Assembly: GCA_017442765.1 (NCBI GenBank)
Contig: JAFRZC010000010.1
Span: 1-9,390 of the forward strand
Source of the DNA: Prevotella sp.
GTDB taxonomy: Bacteria; Bacteroidota; Bacteroidia; Bacteroidales; Bacteroidaceae
DNA: 9,390 nt
Direction: 5' to 3'
Shown here: one piece after another, positions 1-7,720 of the stretch
Layout: each line of letters starts with the position of its first letter
How positions within the stretch are numbered: position 1 is the first letter of the stretch
Position numbers and translations under genes: made by a program
The notes under the pieces: model-generated
What the model was told of the DNA's origin: nothing
Databases searched by the model: none
Seen by the model: the letters and a program-made list of their open reading frames with translations, nothing else

Positions 1-344
1 CTGAAAATGACAACGATGCGAACAAACACTCACACCCGGACGGACTGAAAATGTCAACGATGCGGAGAATACACCCCCTCGCGGCCTGAAAATGACAACG
101 ATGCGAACAAACACTCACACCCGGACGGACTGAAAATGTCAACGATGCGGAGAATACACCCCCTCGCGGCCTGAAAATGTCAACGATGCGAACAAACACC
201 CACACCCGGACGGACTGAAAATGACAACGATGCGAACAAACACCCACACCCGGACGGACTGAAAATGACAACGATGCGGAGAATACACCCCCCTCGCGGC
301 ATGAAAATGTCAACGATGCGAATAAATACTCCCACTGGGACGGC
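1..344. repeat. Tandem array of alternating 44-bp and 41/42-bp units
   Basis: Eight units start at 1, 45, 86, 130, 171, 215, 259 and 301. All share a 20-bp core, CTGAAAATGWCAACGATGCG (W = A or T; the last unit begins ATG). Two tails follow the core. Type A has 24 bp (starting AACAAACAC and ending CCGGACGGA), giving 44-bp units. Type B has 21-22 bp (GAGAATACACCCCC then TCGCGGC), giving 41-42-bp units. The order is A B A B A A B A', with the last unit diverged. The array touches the left edge and may continue outside. The A+B period of 85 bp is not a multiple of three, and no reading frame is maintained, so it is not a coding repeat. It is not CRISPR-like, because the segments between cores are themselves only two repeated sequences. 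Its function is unknown; I see it as an intergenic minisatellite. Confidence 0.95.
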
Positions 345-421
345 CTGAAAGGCCAATGCCCTCACAGCCCAGGGCATCGCCCTGGGTTGCACGCCCACCC
401 GATGCTGCGCCCTGTAAGGGC
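345..421. repeat. Palindromic intergenic element next to the tandem array
   Basis: This stretch begins with CTGAAA, the same six bases that open each tandem unit, then diverges. It contains a perfect 8-bp inverted repeat (CCCAGGGC at 368-375, loop ATC, GCCCTGGG at 379-386), extendable by three pairs including a G-T wobble. A smaller hairpin, GCCCT-GTA-AGGGC, lies at 409-421. From memory, similar GC-rich palindromic stretches recur between genes in Prevotella and Bacteroides, but I could not check copy number here. No gene is visible from 345 to 510. The A/T-rich stretch 422-510 is the probable leader of the GH43 gene, without a convincing TAnnTTTG promoter. Confidence 0.6.
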
Positions 422-510
422 AAAAGCATACCGCATAGAACATCGATACAGAAAAAAACAATAAAACTTGCCATCACTGACTTGGTAATTAACAATAAAC
501 TTTAACATAA

Positions 511-3369
511 ATGAAAACAATCGTACTGTCTTTTGTCCTCTGCTGCATCGGCATGGCGAACCTCAACGCACAAATCACCTACACCAACCCCGTCATCAAC
601 GAAGATGCGCCTGACCCGTCGGTTATCCGTGGCGACGACGGCTACTACTACCTGTTCTCCACCGCCGAGCACGTCTATCGCTCGCTCGACCTGGTGAACT
701 GGAGCTATGTGCGCCAGGCGTTTGGCGGCAACCCGCGCGGCCTCGTCGAGGAATACGGTGTCTATTGGGCACCCTGCGTCACCAAGCAGGGCGACAAATA
801 CGTGCTCTACTTCGCTCTCTCCAAGTGGGGCGAGGGCGACAACGCCCAGATTGGCGTGGCCACCGCCACCTCGGCCGGAGGACCCTACAAGCTCGCGGGC
901 GACGAGGGGCACCTCTTCACCAGCAAGGAGGTCGGTGTGAGCAACTCCATCGACCCGTTCTACATTGAGGACAACGGAAAGAAATACATCATCTGGGGCT
1001 CGTGGAACGGCATCTGGGCCATCGAGCTCACCGAGGACGGGCTGGCCGTGAAGAACATGAACAACAAGACCAGACTTGCCGGCACAAAGTTCGAGGCCGC
1101 CTACATCTACAAGCGTGGCAACTACTACTATATGTTCGCCTCTATCGGTGCCTGTTGTGAGGGCGCGCGAAGCACCTACCAGACCGTCGTAGGCCGCTCC
1201 ACCTCGCTGCTCGGCGACTACCGCACGAAAAACGGCGGATACATGAGGGACAACAACTACGACGTGGTACTCTCCACCAATACCGGCTTCATCGCGCCCG
1301 GCCATAACTCGCGCATCGTCGAGGACGAGAGCGGGAAGACGTGGATGCTCTTCCATGCCTACGACCGCAACAACGTCGATAACGGCCGCATCGTCTGTCT
1401 CGACGAAGTGAAGTGGACCGACGACGACTGGCCCTACTTCGAGAACCGAGGGGCCTCGTGGACCGAGCAGGCAGCTCCCGACCTGCCCTACGTCGATGAC
1501 GACGGCATACGCTACTACCGCCCACGTGTGAAGGAACAGCAGTGGGGCACACAGTTCGGCACCATCGTACCTGCCGACCTCAACAACGACGGACTGATGG
1601 AAATCATCCTCGGAGCCTATAACCACCAAGGCACCGAAGAGCCGCGCTACAACGCCATTCTCAAGACCGACGGCAGCGGCAACTGGAGCGAGATGGCCTG
1701 CAACCTCAACATTGCCGACCGGCCCAGCATCATCCCCTGCGACATCAATGCCGACGGCAACATCGACCTTGTGGCCTTCGAGACCCTCGGCGGCGACGGC
1801 ATGAGCGCAGAGCAGACACAACTCTTCAACAGCCACACCACCACCGAGGGCATCCTCGCCGGAAACGGCGACGGCACCTTCCGGCAGCTCAACGTCGAAA
1901 TCGTCGAGCCCAACGACGGACTTCCCGCAAACTTCAACTCACCCGTCACCGACATCCGCAAGTGCTACGCCGCCGCCGTGGCCGACTTCAACCGCGACGG
2001 CTGGCCCGACATCGTGGCCGTCGGACAACACGAGAACAACGTCGTGTTGCTCAACCAGGGTCTCTCCGACGACGGGCTGACCATACGCCTGAAGCCCATC
2101 TACTTCGACAACGGCATCAACAACGAGGGCGACACCTACGACGGCCCGAACTTCGACCTCGCCATCGTGCAGACCGCCGACTTCAACAGCGACGGCTGGC
2201 CCGACATCGTCGTCTCGGCCAACAGCCCCGACCGCCAGAACACCAGCCCCTACTGGGAACGCTACACCGAGGTCTATCTCAACGACGGCACCGGCACCGC
2301 CTTCCGCAAGACACAGTTCGCCAAGGACAAGTCGAAACAAAACGGACAGAACCCCTCGGTGGCCAACGGCGCACTCAACGTGGGCGACCTCAACAGCGAC
2401 GGACGCACCGACCTCTTCCTGCAAGGACTCGGCGGATACTTCACCAGCAGCTACTGGGATCACACCTTCATCTCCTTCGCCGGACGCACAGGAACATTCA
2501 CCACACCCACAACCACCAACTTCGACCGGCTCGTCCTGCGTAACCAGAACTCCACACCCACCGGCGCGGCACTCTTCGACTGGGACGGCGACGGACACAT
2601 CGACATCATCTACCAGGGCTTCTCGCCCACCGACGACACCCAGACCGGCTACATCTGGCGCAACGCCGCCAACGGATCTGGCGGAAGATTCAGCCGCGCC
2701 ATACGCTGGGCAGGAGGCTCCGAGGCCGCCACATGCATCACCGACTGGAACGGCGACGGACAGAAAGACATCGTCTCCACAGGCTGGTGCTGCGACCCCA
2801 CCTTCCTCGACGACGGACAGCAGGGGCGCATCCTCACCGTCACCTACAACGACAACCCCGCCATACCCAACCCCGTTGCCATCAAGCCGACAGACCCCAC
2901 CGCACAAGTCGATGGCAGCACCGTGACCCTCAGCTGGCAACCACCCTCGAATGCCGCCAAGACCACCACCTACGAGGTCTATCTCAGAGACCCGCAGGGG
3001 CGCATCCTCGGCAACTGCCGCGCCTTCATTAGCGGAGCCAAGATAGGACTCCGCAAGGTGGAAGACTTCGGCAACAACGGCTCAGCCACCACCGCCACGT
3101 TCTACAACCTGCCCGCAGGAACCTACCGGTGGGGTGTGCAGGCCGTCAACCCGCAATACGTCGGCACGCGCTTCGCCACAGGCAGCTTCGAGATCATCGC
3201 GACAGGAATCAGTATAACGCATAATTCCTCATCCCTCATCTCTCATCCCTCATCCATATACGACCTGCAGGGGCGGAAGATTGCTGATAATCCCTCATCC
3301 TTCATCCATCATCCCTCATCCAAAAAGGGCATCTACATCGTGGACGGCAAAAAAATCGTCATAAAATAA
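511..3369 (+). CDS. Secreted GH43 arabinanase-like enzyme with FG-GAP/VCBS propeller, Fn3-like domain and sorting tail
   Basis: This is a 952-residue secreted glycoside hydrolase, probably acting on arabinan or related alpha-L-arabinofuranosyl polymers outside the cell. Residues 1-20 form a signal peptide, probably cut after LNA. The GH43 five-bladed propeller covers about 22-330. The three expected acidic residues are visible: D35 (DAPDPSV, base), D148 (NSIDPFY, pKa modulator) and E195 (KFEAAYIY, acid). Other arabinanase-type motifs are YWAPCV (85-90), GACCEGARSTY (213-223) and APGHNS with H265. Seven D-x-[ND]-x-D-G-type calcium-binding FG-GAP/VCBS repeats start near 355, 410, 491, 556, 625, 689 and 744, probably forming a second propeller. 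An Fn3-like domain covers about 785-898. The tail (IYDLQGRK...GIYIVDGKKIVIK) resembles a type IX sorting domain and is interrupted by two repeat-derived inserts. The ATG at 511 places the signal peptide at the N-terminus and has an A-rich upstream region. Exact substrate and GH43 subfamily are inferred. Confidence 0.93.
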   Translation: MKTIVLSFVLCCIGMANLNAQITYTNPVINEDAPDPSVIRGDDGYYYLFSTAEHVYRSLDLVNWSYVRQAFGGNPRGLVEEYGVYWAPCVTKQGDKYVLYFALSKWGEGDNAQIGVATATSAGGPYKLAGDEGHLFTSKEVGVSNSIDPFYIEDNGKKYIIWGSWNGIWAIELTEDGLAVKNMNNKTRLAGTKFEAAYIYKRGNYYYMFASIGACCEGARSTYQTVVGRSTSLLGDYRTKNGGYMRDNNYDVVLSTNTGFIAPGHNSRIVEDESGKTWMLFHAYDRNNVDNGRIVCLDEVKWTDDDWPYFENRGASWTEQAAPDLPYVDDDGIRYYRPRVKEQQWGTQFGTIVPADLNNDGLMEIILGAYNHQGTEEPRYNAILKTDGSGNWSEMACNLNIADRPSIIPCDINADGNIDLVAFETLGGDGMSAEQTQLFNSHTTTEGILAGNGDGTFRQLNVEIVEPNDGLPANFNSPVTDIRKCYAAAVADFNRDGWPDIVAVGQHENNVVLLNQGLSDDGLTIRLKPIYFDNGINNEGDTYDGPNFDLAIVQTADFNSDGWPDIVVSANSPDRQNTSPYWERYTEVYLNDGTGTAFRKTQFAKDKSKQNGQNPSVANGALNVGDLNSDGRTDLFLQGLGGYFTSSYWDHTFISFAGRTGTFTTPTTTNFDRLVLRNQNSTPTGAALFDWDGDGHIDIIYQGFSPTDDTQTGYIWRNAANGSGGRFSRAIRWAGGSEAATCITDWNGDGQKDIVSTGWCCDPTFLDDGQQGRILTVTYNDNPAIPNPVAIKPTDPTAQVDGSTVTLSWQPPSNAAKTTTYEVYLRDPQGRILGNCRAFISGAKIGLRKVEDFGNNGSATTATFYNLPAGTYRWGVQAVNPQYVGTRFATGSFEIIATGISITHNSSSLISHPSSIYDLQGRKIADNPSSFIHHPSSKKGIYIVDGKKIVIK
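3224..3258. repeat. Five-unit 7-bp array inside the GH43 gene, before the sorting motif
   Basis: Five consecutive heptamers with consensus ATCCCTC (variants ATTCCTC, ATCTCTC, ATCCATA) lie inside the coding sequence. They encode the low-complexity peptide NSSSLISHPSS just before IYDLQGRK. The array stays in frame with the gene although seven is not a multiple of three. Confidence 0.85.
3290..3324. repeat. Second five-unit 7-bp array inside the sorting tail
   Basis: Five heptamers of the same consensus (ATCCCTC, with ATCCTTC, ATCCATC and ATCCAAA) encode NPSSFIHHPSSK between IYDLQGRK and GIYIVDGKK. The protein encoded at 3623-7642 has only about six residues at the equivalent place (VNKPSH), against about sixteen here, so roughly ten residues have been added within the tail. 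Confidence 0.85.
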
Positions 3370-3387
3370 AGACAAAGTAATATCACT

Positions 3388-3453
3388 AAAAGACATATTA
3401 ACAGAATAACAGATTTTTAGCCCATCTCTTGTTCGTCTGTTAATATGTCTTTT
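3388..3453. terminator. 18-bp perfect inverted repeat, candidate bidirectional terminator
   Basis: AAAAGACATATTAACAGA at 3388-3405 is exactly reverse-complementary to 3436-3453, with a 30-nt spacer. It starts 18 bp after the GH43 stop codon and the right arm ends in a T run, as in a terminator. The stem is A/T-rich and the spacer long for a classical intrinsic terminator, so mRNA 3'-end protection or a small mobile remnant are alternatives. The inverted repeat itself is certain; its role is inferred. Confidence 0.6.
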
Positions 3454-3536
3454 TGTCATTCTGTCGAAAGAACATGTCATTTTGTGGCGGAAATGTAAAA
3501 AATAGCACCTCTTTTGGTGGAATTTTAATATTTTTT

Positions 3537-3567
3537 TTGGAAGTTTCAAACATTCTTCGTACATTTG
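3537..3567 (+). promoter_or_regulatory. Bacteroidota-type promoter for the multi-module protein gene
   Basis: TTG at 3537-3539 (within a T run) and TACATTTG at 3560-3567 are separated by 20 bp. This matches the Bacteroides primary sigma consensus: TTTG/TTG at -33, a spacer of about 19-21 bp, and TAnnTTTG at -7. Transcription would start around 3573-3575, leaving a leader of roughly 50 nt. It indicates that the downstream gene can be transcribed independently of the GH43 gene, from which it is also separated by the 18-bp inverted repeat. Confidence 0.75.
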
Positions 3568-3622
3568 CCCGTTGAAACCTGAATTCTTTTAAAACTTTAT
3601 GTATAATTAAAACCTATTGACA

Positions 3623-6600
3623 ATGAAAAAAATTCTATTTCTTTTCATGGGGCTGCTATTGTCCACGTTGGCAGTGAATGCCCAGATCGAGGCTACGCCG
3701 ATAGAGAGTCTATCGACGTACACCGGAACGGATCCGTATGTCTTTGACCAGACGGCCCGTAAGTACTATGCCTACAACAACCTCGGCCAGTACGAGGAGT
3801 ATGGGCTCTATCCTGAGGTCAGCACCCTGAAGGTAGCTGGCGGCGGCGCCACCGAGATTGAGTACATCCGTACCAACACCTCGATGGGTACCATCCCCTA
3901 CATCAACCTGAACTACATTCCGAAGAGCAACACCCGCATCGTGACCACGGTGAACATGAATCCCGATGGGGTGACAGGTACTTGGAAGGCCGTCTTCGGC
4001 GTAGGTAACTGGAGCAACGGATGGGTAAACCGTCTCTGTTTCTTCTCGAAGGGTAACGAGTTTATGACGTTGAGCCTTTCCGGCGAGACCGCAGCAACCT
4101 CGAACGTCTGGAACCAGAAGGTCATCATTGACGTGAACAACAGCGCAGGTAACGCGAAGGTCTATGATGCCGCCGACGGCACCACCGAACTGTCTTCAAT
4201 CGACGCCACCCCGCACACCACGTTTGCCTATCCTCTCTACGTGTTCGCACAGAACAAGGCTGGCAGCATTGACTGTCAGAATCCTTCCCTGATTATGTAC
4301 GACATGAAGATCTACGAGGGCGAGACACTTGTCATGGATCTCGTGCCCGTTGTTGACGGCGAGGGTAATGGTGGTCTGAAAAACAAAGTCACGGGCACCG
4401 TCTATACCTCGGCCAACAGCACCAATTTCGAGCTCAGTGCCGACGGTCAGGCCATCGCAGCCGATGCCGGTATCTCGGTCTATGACGGCAAGCGCGTCAT
4501 CAACACCACCGACCAGCACGAATACAAGTGGAATGGCACCGCATGGGAGGACCTCGGCTCTGTCTATTCGCCCATCGCTGCCACCAACTATCAAGATATG
4601 AGAACCATAGCCAACGGAGGTGGTTGGGAGTGCAAGTATGGCTATGAGTCCACTTTCGGCAGCATCCAAAACACCAATGGTAACGACAACTTCTTCAATC
4701 CTTACGTGGGTTCTGATGACTGGGAGCCCTATCAGTGCAAGGTGGAAGGTCTGACCAAGGGCAAGACCTATCGTGTATCGTTCAACTTCACCTCTCAGGG
4801 ATGGAATTCCTGGAGCAGCTATACCTCGCTGCCTGTCTTCGCAGCCAATACAGAGAGCTACGATCGTAGCACCGCCCCCTCCGCAGTTGGCGGTTCCGTA
4901 CTCGGCATGGTTCTTCTGCCCCAGTCGGTGGTCACCGACCAGCCGTATTCGTTCACGTTCACCGCTGATCAGGCATGGGCATGTCTGTACATCCAGTTTG
5001 GTGTGGGTGACGACGGGAAGAACTTCTACTTCCACTTCGACGACCTGCTGATTGAGGAGGCCGCCTATCCCGACGAGTATGAGGAGATTGACTGGGCTGA
5101 CCCGAACAAATATACTCCGCTGGAGTACATCGAGAGCACAGGTGCCGCACGCGCCAACGCTTATACCCTGCCCTACAATCCGAAGACCGCCACGCAGATT
5201 GGAATAGGATTCTATGCCTATGAGTCGAGTGGCTGGCAGGCTATCTTCTGCGCACGTAACACCTATGCCGGAACAGGTATCTCGCTCTACAAGAACGGCA
5301 ATAACACCAACTTCGGCTACTTCACTGGCGGTACTACAGGCGCAGGTGATAACTTCGCACCGTTCAGCTTCAACACCTACTATGACGTTGTTGCCGATGT
5401 GACCAACTTGAACATCAACGGTACCGACTACGCTACCGGCAACACCACGACGAATTCCACCTCGCGCAACCTGTCGCTCTTCGCCAACCCCGAGTGGGAT
5501 AATCCTTTCCGCGGACGCATCTACTACTGCACCATCAGTGAGGACGGCGATCAGGTTTACGACTTCAATCCCGTAATGCGCCACGACGGTGCCTTCGGTT
5601 TCTACGACAGTGCCACCAAGACCTTCGTGCTGCCCGCACAGGGTGTGCTCGACGGCTATGGCTTCAAGACCCTCGACAACACCTCATACGTATATTATAC
5701 CGCCGACACGCGTCTCTGCATAACGGGTCTCACCGCTCAGTACCTGCCTACGGTTCTGAACCTCGACGGCGCCACGTTCACCTGGGAGTCGTCTGACCCG
5801 AGCATTGCCACGGTTGCCGCCGACGGTACCGTGACCGGTGTTGCCGCAGGTACGGTGACCATCACCGCCACGACCGACGCCGACCAGGGCTGGACCGCCA
5901 GCTACGAGCTGACCGTTGCCGACCCGAACTACACGCGCTACGACAAGAACAACGTGGGCTATGCCGTGCTCACCGGCGGTGAAGGCTGGGGCGACTCCCC
6001 GCTCTCCGCAGTCCTCGACAACAATGCCACCACGAAGTTCGGCACGTCGAACACCGACAATGCCTGGTTCATCATGATGTCGTCAACACCCGTTGCCGTC
6101 AGCCAGTACTCCTTCGTAACTGGAAGCGACTCCTATGACTATCCTGGACGCAGCCCGCGCTCGTGGAAGCTCGAAGGCTCGAACGACAACCAGAACTGGA
6201 CCATTATCGACGAGCAAGTCCAGAACTATAAGGTTATGACTGCAAGCAAGGAAGAAACCGTATTTACGCTGAGCAGTCCGAGTGCTGATTACAAATTCTT
6301 CAAGTTCTCTGCCACCGCTGTCGATGGCTTCCAACTCGGCGAGTTCTGGATCAACGAGCAGGCCCACACTTGGGGCGATGCTATCGTGACCGCTGCCACC
6401 TGCACCGTAGAGGGCAAGAGCGTGAAGGAATGCTCTGACTGCCACGCCCTGCAGACTGAGGTTATTCCCGTCGTTGCACACAACTATGCGAACGGTGCCT
6501 GCACCGTCTGCAACCAGTCTCAGGCTAATGTTATCCTGCTGCGCAACGGCGCAACTAATCCCTACGCTATTAAGTTCCGCCATCAGATGGGTGTCAGTGA

Positions 6601-7642
6601 TGACACCTATGAGGATATTGAAACCGATTGGAACACCGCCGCCTTCGACGACTCCGCATGGGACGAGTTGCTGATGCCTGTTGGCACATTCGGTCCGCAT
6701 AAGACCCGCTGGACTGCTAATTACAATACATTCTGGTTCCGCCGCACCTTCGAGGTTTCCGATCCGTCTGCATTCAGCTCACTGACCTTGAAGGCAGTTC
6801 ACGATGACGACTATGCTGTATTTGTTAACGGCACACTAGTAGCCGACGAACCGGATTGGACTGCCAATGAGAATGATTGGAGAGTTATTGATGTCGATCC
6901 CGCACTACTCGTCGAGGGCACGAATGTCGTGGCTGTATATATCGAGCAGAACTACGGTGGTGCTTACTGCGACTTCTCACTTGAGGGAACACTGCAGGTT
7001 GCACTCGACGAGACCAAGTCTGACAACGCCACGAAGATTGCCACCTTCAACGGTGCAACAATGCCTGTCGTTCTGACCCGTCCGCTCGTGAAGGATACTT
7101 ATAACACCATCATCCTGCCGTTCGACATGAGCGCAGCAGAGATTGCCACCGCCTTTGGCGACGGCACCAAGCTGGCCAAGCTGACCAGCTATGATAGCGA
7201 GAAGGCTAACTACTCGTTCGAGAGCGCAACGGAGATTGAGGCTGGCGTGGCATACCTGATTAAGCCGACCGCCGACGCTCCCGCCGCTTACAGCTTCACA
7301 GACAGAGCCATCAGCTCTACGGTTGCCGCCGCTACCTACTTCGTAGGCTCGTTCGACCCGCAGGATGTTGCCGTAGGCGACAAGCTCGTGGGCACAGGCA
7401 ACAAGCTGTTGACCGTCGGCACCACCGGACAAATCAAGGGCTTCCGCGCCTTCTTCCCCGCACAGGGCAATGCCGCTAAGGAGTGCACCTTCACCATCGA
7501 CGGCGAATCGACCGGTATCATCGGCATCGACGGCGAGATCATCGAGACCACCGGCAACATCTACGACCTCCAGGGTCGCAAGGTGAACAAGCCCAGCCAC
7601 GGTGTCTATATTGTCAACGGCAAGAAAATCGTGATTAAGTGA
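3623..7642 (+). CDS. Large secreted multi-module carbohydrate-binding-type protein with sorting tail
   Basis: A 1339-residue secreted protein with no recognisable catalytic domain. I chose the ATG at 3623 over the in-frame TTG at 3617, because it gives a clean signal peptide (MKKILFLFMGLL..., cut after VNA, residue 20). Modules in order, with approximate residues: LamG/concanavalin-like (77-265, with TEIEYI and a DLVPVVDGEG motif); CBM-like beta-sandwich (320-480); second LamG-like (497-673, LEYIESTGA); Ig-like Big_2 (698-769, WESSDPSIATV); F5/8 type C-like (770-914); a Cys-pair segment (915-970, CSDC and CTVC); a GH2-type galactose-binding jelly roll (971-1127, FDDSAW and WFRRTFEV); a pre-sorting domain (about 1136-1298, NTIILPFDM); and the sorting-type tail (1312-1339, ending GVYIVNGKKIVIK). 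Modules are assigned by pattern, without profile searches. It probably binds glycans at the cell surface beside the GH43 enzyme; an adhesin role is the main alternative. It ends in TGA. Confidence 0.9.
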   Translation: MKKILFLFMGLLLSTLAVNAQIEATPIESLSTYTGTDPYVFDQTARKYYAYNNLGQYEEYGLYPEVSTLKVAGGGATEIEYIRTNTSMGTIPYINLNYIPKSNTRIVTTVNMNPDGVTGTWKAVFGVGNWSNGWVNRLCFFSKGNEFMTLSLSGETAATSNVWNQKVIIDVNNSAGNAKVYDAADGTTELSSIDATPHTTFAYPLYVFAQNKAGSIDCQNPSLIMYDMKIYEGETLVMDLVPVVDGEGNGGLKNKVTGTVYTSANSTNFELSADGQAIAADAGISVYDGKRVINTTDQHEYKWNGTAWEDLGSVYSPIAATNYQDMRTIANGGGWECKYGYESTFGSIQNTNGNDNFFNPYVGSDDWEPYQCKVEGLTKGKTYRVSFNFTSQGWNSWSSYTSLPVFAANTESYDRSTAPSAVGGSVLGMVLLPQSVVTDQPYSFTFTADQAWACLYIQFGVGDDGKNFYFHFDDLLIEEAAYPDEYEEIDWADPNKYTPLEYIESTGAARANAYTLPYNPKTATQIGIGFYAYESSGWQAIFCARNTYAGTGISLYKNGNNTNFGYFTGGTTGAGDNFAPFSFNTYYDVVADVTNLNINGTDYATGNTTTNSTSRNLSLFANPEWDNPFRGRIYYCTISEDGDQVYDFNPVMRHDGAFGFYDSATKTFVLPAQGVLDGYGFKTLDNTSYVYYTADTRLCITGLTAQYLPTVLNLDGATFTWESSDPSIATVAADGTVTGVAAGTVTITATTDADQGWTASYELTVADPNYTRYDKNNVGYAVLTGGEGWGDSPLSAVLDNNATTKFGTSNTDNAWFIMMSSTPVAVSQYSFVTGSDSYDYPGRSPRSWKLEGSNDNQNWTIIDEQVQNYKVMTASKEETVFTLSSPSADYKFFKFSATAVDGFQLGEFWINEQAHTWGDAIVTAATCTVEGKSVKECSDCHALQTEVIPVVAHNYANGACTVCNQSQANVILLRNGATNPYAIKFRHQMGVSDDTYEDIETDWNTAAFDDSAWDELLMPVGTFGPHKTRWTANYNTFWFRRTFEVSDPSAFSSLTLKAVHDDDYAVFVNGTLVADEPDWTANENDWRVIDVDPALLVEGTNVVAVYIEQNYGGAYCDFSLEGTLQVALDETKSDNATKIATFNGATMPVVLTRPLVKDTYNTIILPFDMSAAEIATAFGDGTKLAKLTSYDSEKANYSFESATEIEAGVAYLIKPTADAPAAYSFTDRAISSTVAAATYFVGSFDPQDVAVGDKLVGTGNKLLTVGTTGQIKGFRAFFPAQGNAAKECTFTIDGESTGIIGIDGEIIETTGNIYDLQGRKVNKPSHGVYIVNGKKIVIK

Positions 7643-7646
7643 GAGC

Positions 7647-7699
7647 AGCGTAAAACATGTTTTAACGCTACCGAACGTAAACGATTTATGTAAAATCGT
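7647..7699. other. Two small hairpins just after the multi-module gene
   Basis: The first pairs AGCGTAAAAC (7647-7656) with GTTTT-A-ACGCT (7659-7669), with one bulged A. The second pairs ACGATTT (7681-7687) with AAATCGT (7693-7699) around a 5-nt loop. Neither is followed directly by a T run, so they are weak terminator candidates; they could be mRNA 3'-end structures or the 5' part of a structured leader for the small gene. Confidence 0.4.
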
Positions 7700-7709
7700 G
7701 ATGAAGTAA
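7692..7709. repeat. Echo of the gene's last six codons
   Basis: These 18 bp match 16 of the 18 bases at 7625-7642, which are the last codons and stop of the multi-module gene. They would read KIVMK-stop, against KIVIK-stop. The copy lies 67 bp downstream of the original. It may be a remnant of a duplicated or deleted second gene with the same sorting tail. Confidence 0.5.
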
Positions 7710-7720
7710 AAATTGTTTTA

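Noticed and set aside
1..344. CRISPR array
   Set aside because: The 20-bp core is short, the intervening segments are only two recurring sequences rather than unique spacers, and no cas gene is near.
180..461. Minus-strand frame through the tandem array (repeated RIVVIFSPS-like peptide)
   Set aside because: Unit lengths of 44 and 41/42 bp do not keep one frame, the frame ends within the array, and the palindromic element supplies the rest. It is repeat DNA, not a gene.
502..1836. Long minus-strand frame opposite the GH43 gene (also 1939-2940 minus and 1962-2543 plus)
   Set aside because: These arise from the biased, GC-rich codons of the GH43/VCBS gene. Their peptides are Val/Gly/Ala- or Arg-rich without domains, and the opposite strand has clear catalytic motifs.
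3388..3453. Invertible promoter (phase-variable switch) bounded by the 18-bp repeats
   Set aside because: The segment between the arms is only 30 bp, with no promoter motif, and no invertase gene is seen. Known Bacteroidota invertible promoters are considerably larger.
4196..5584. Long minus-strand frame opposite the multi-module gene (also 6083-6700 and 6977-7600 minus)
   Set aside because: They are shadows of the plus-strand gene, whose modules and signal peptide are recognisable. The minus-strand peptides show no family motif and no start context.
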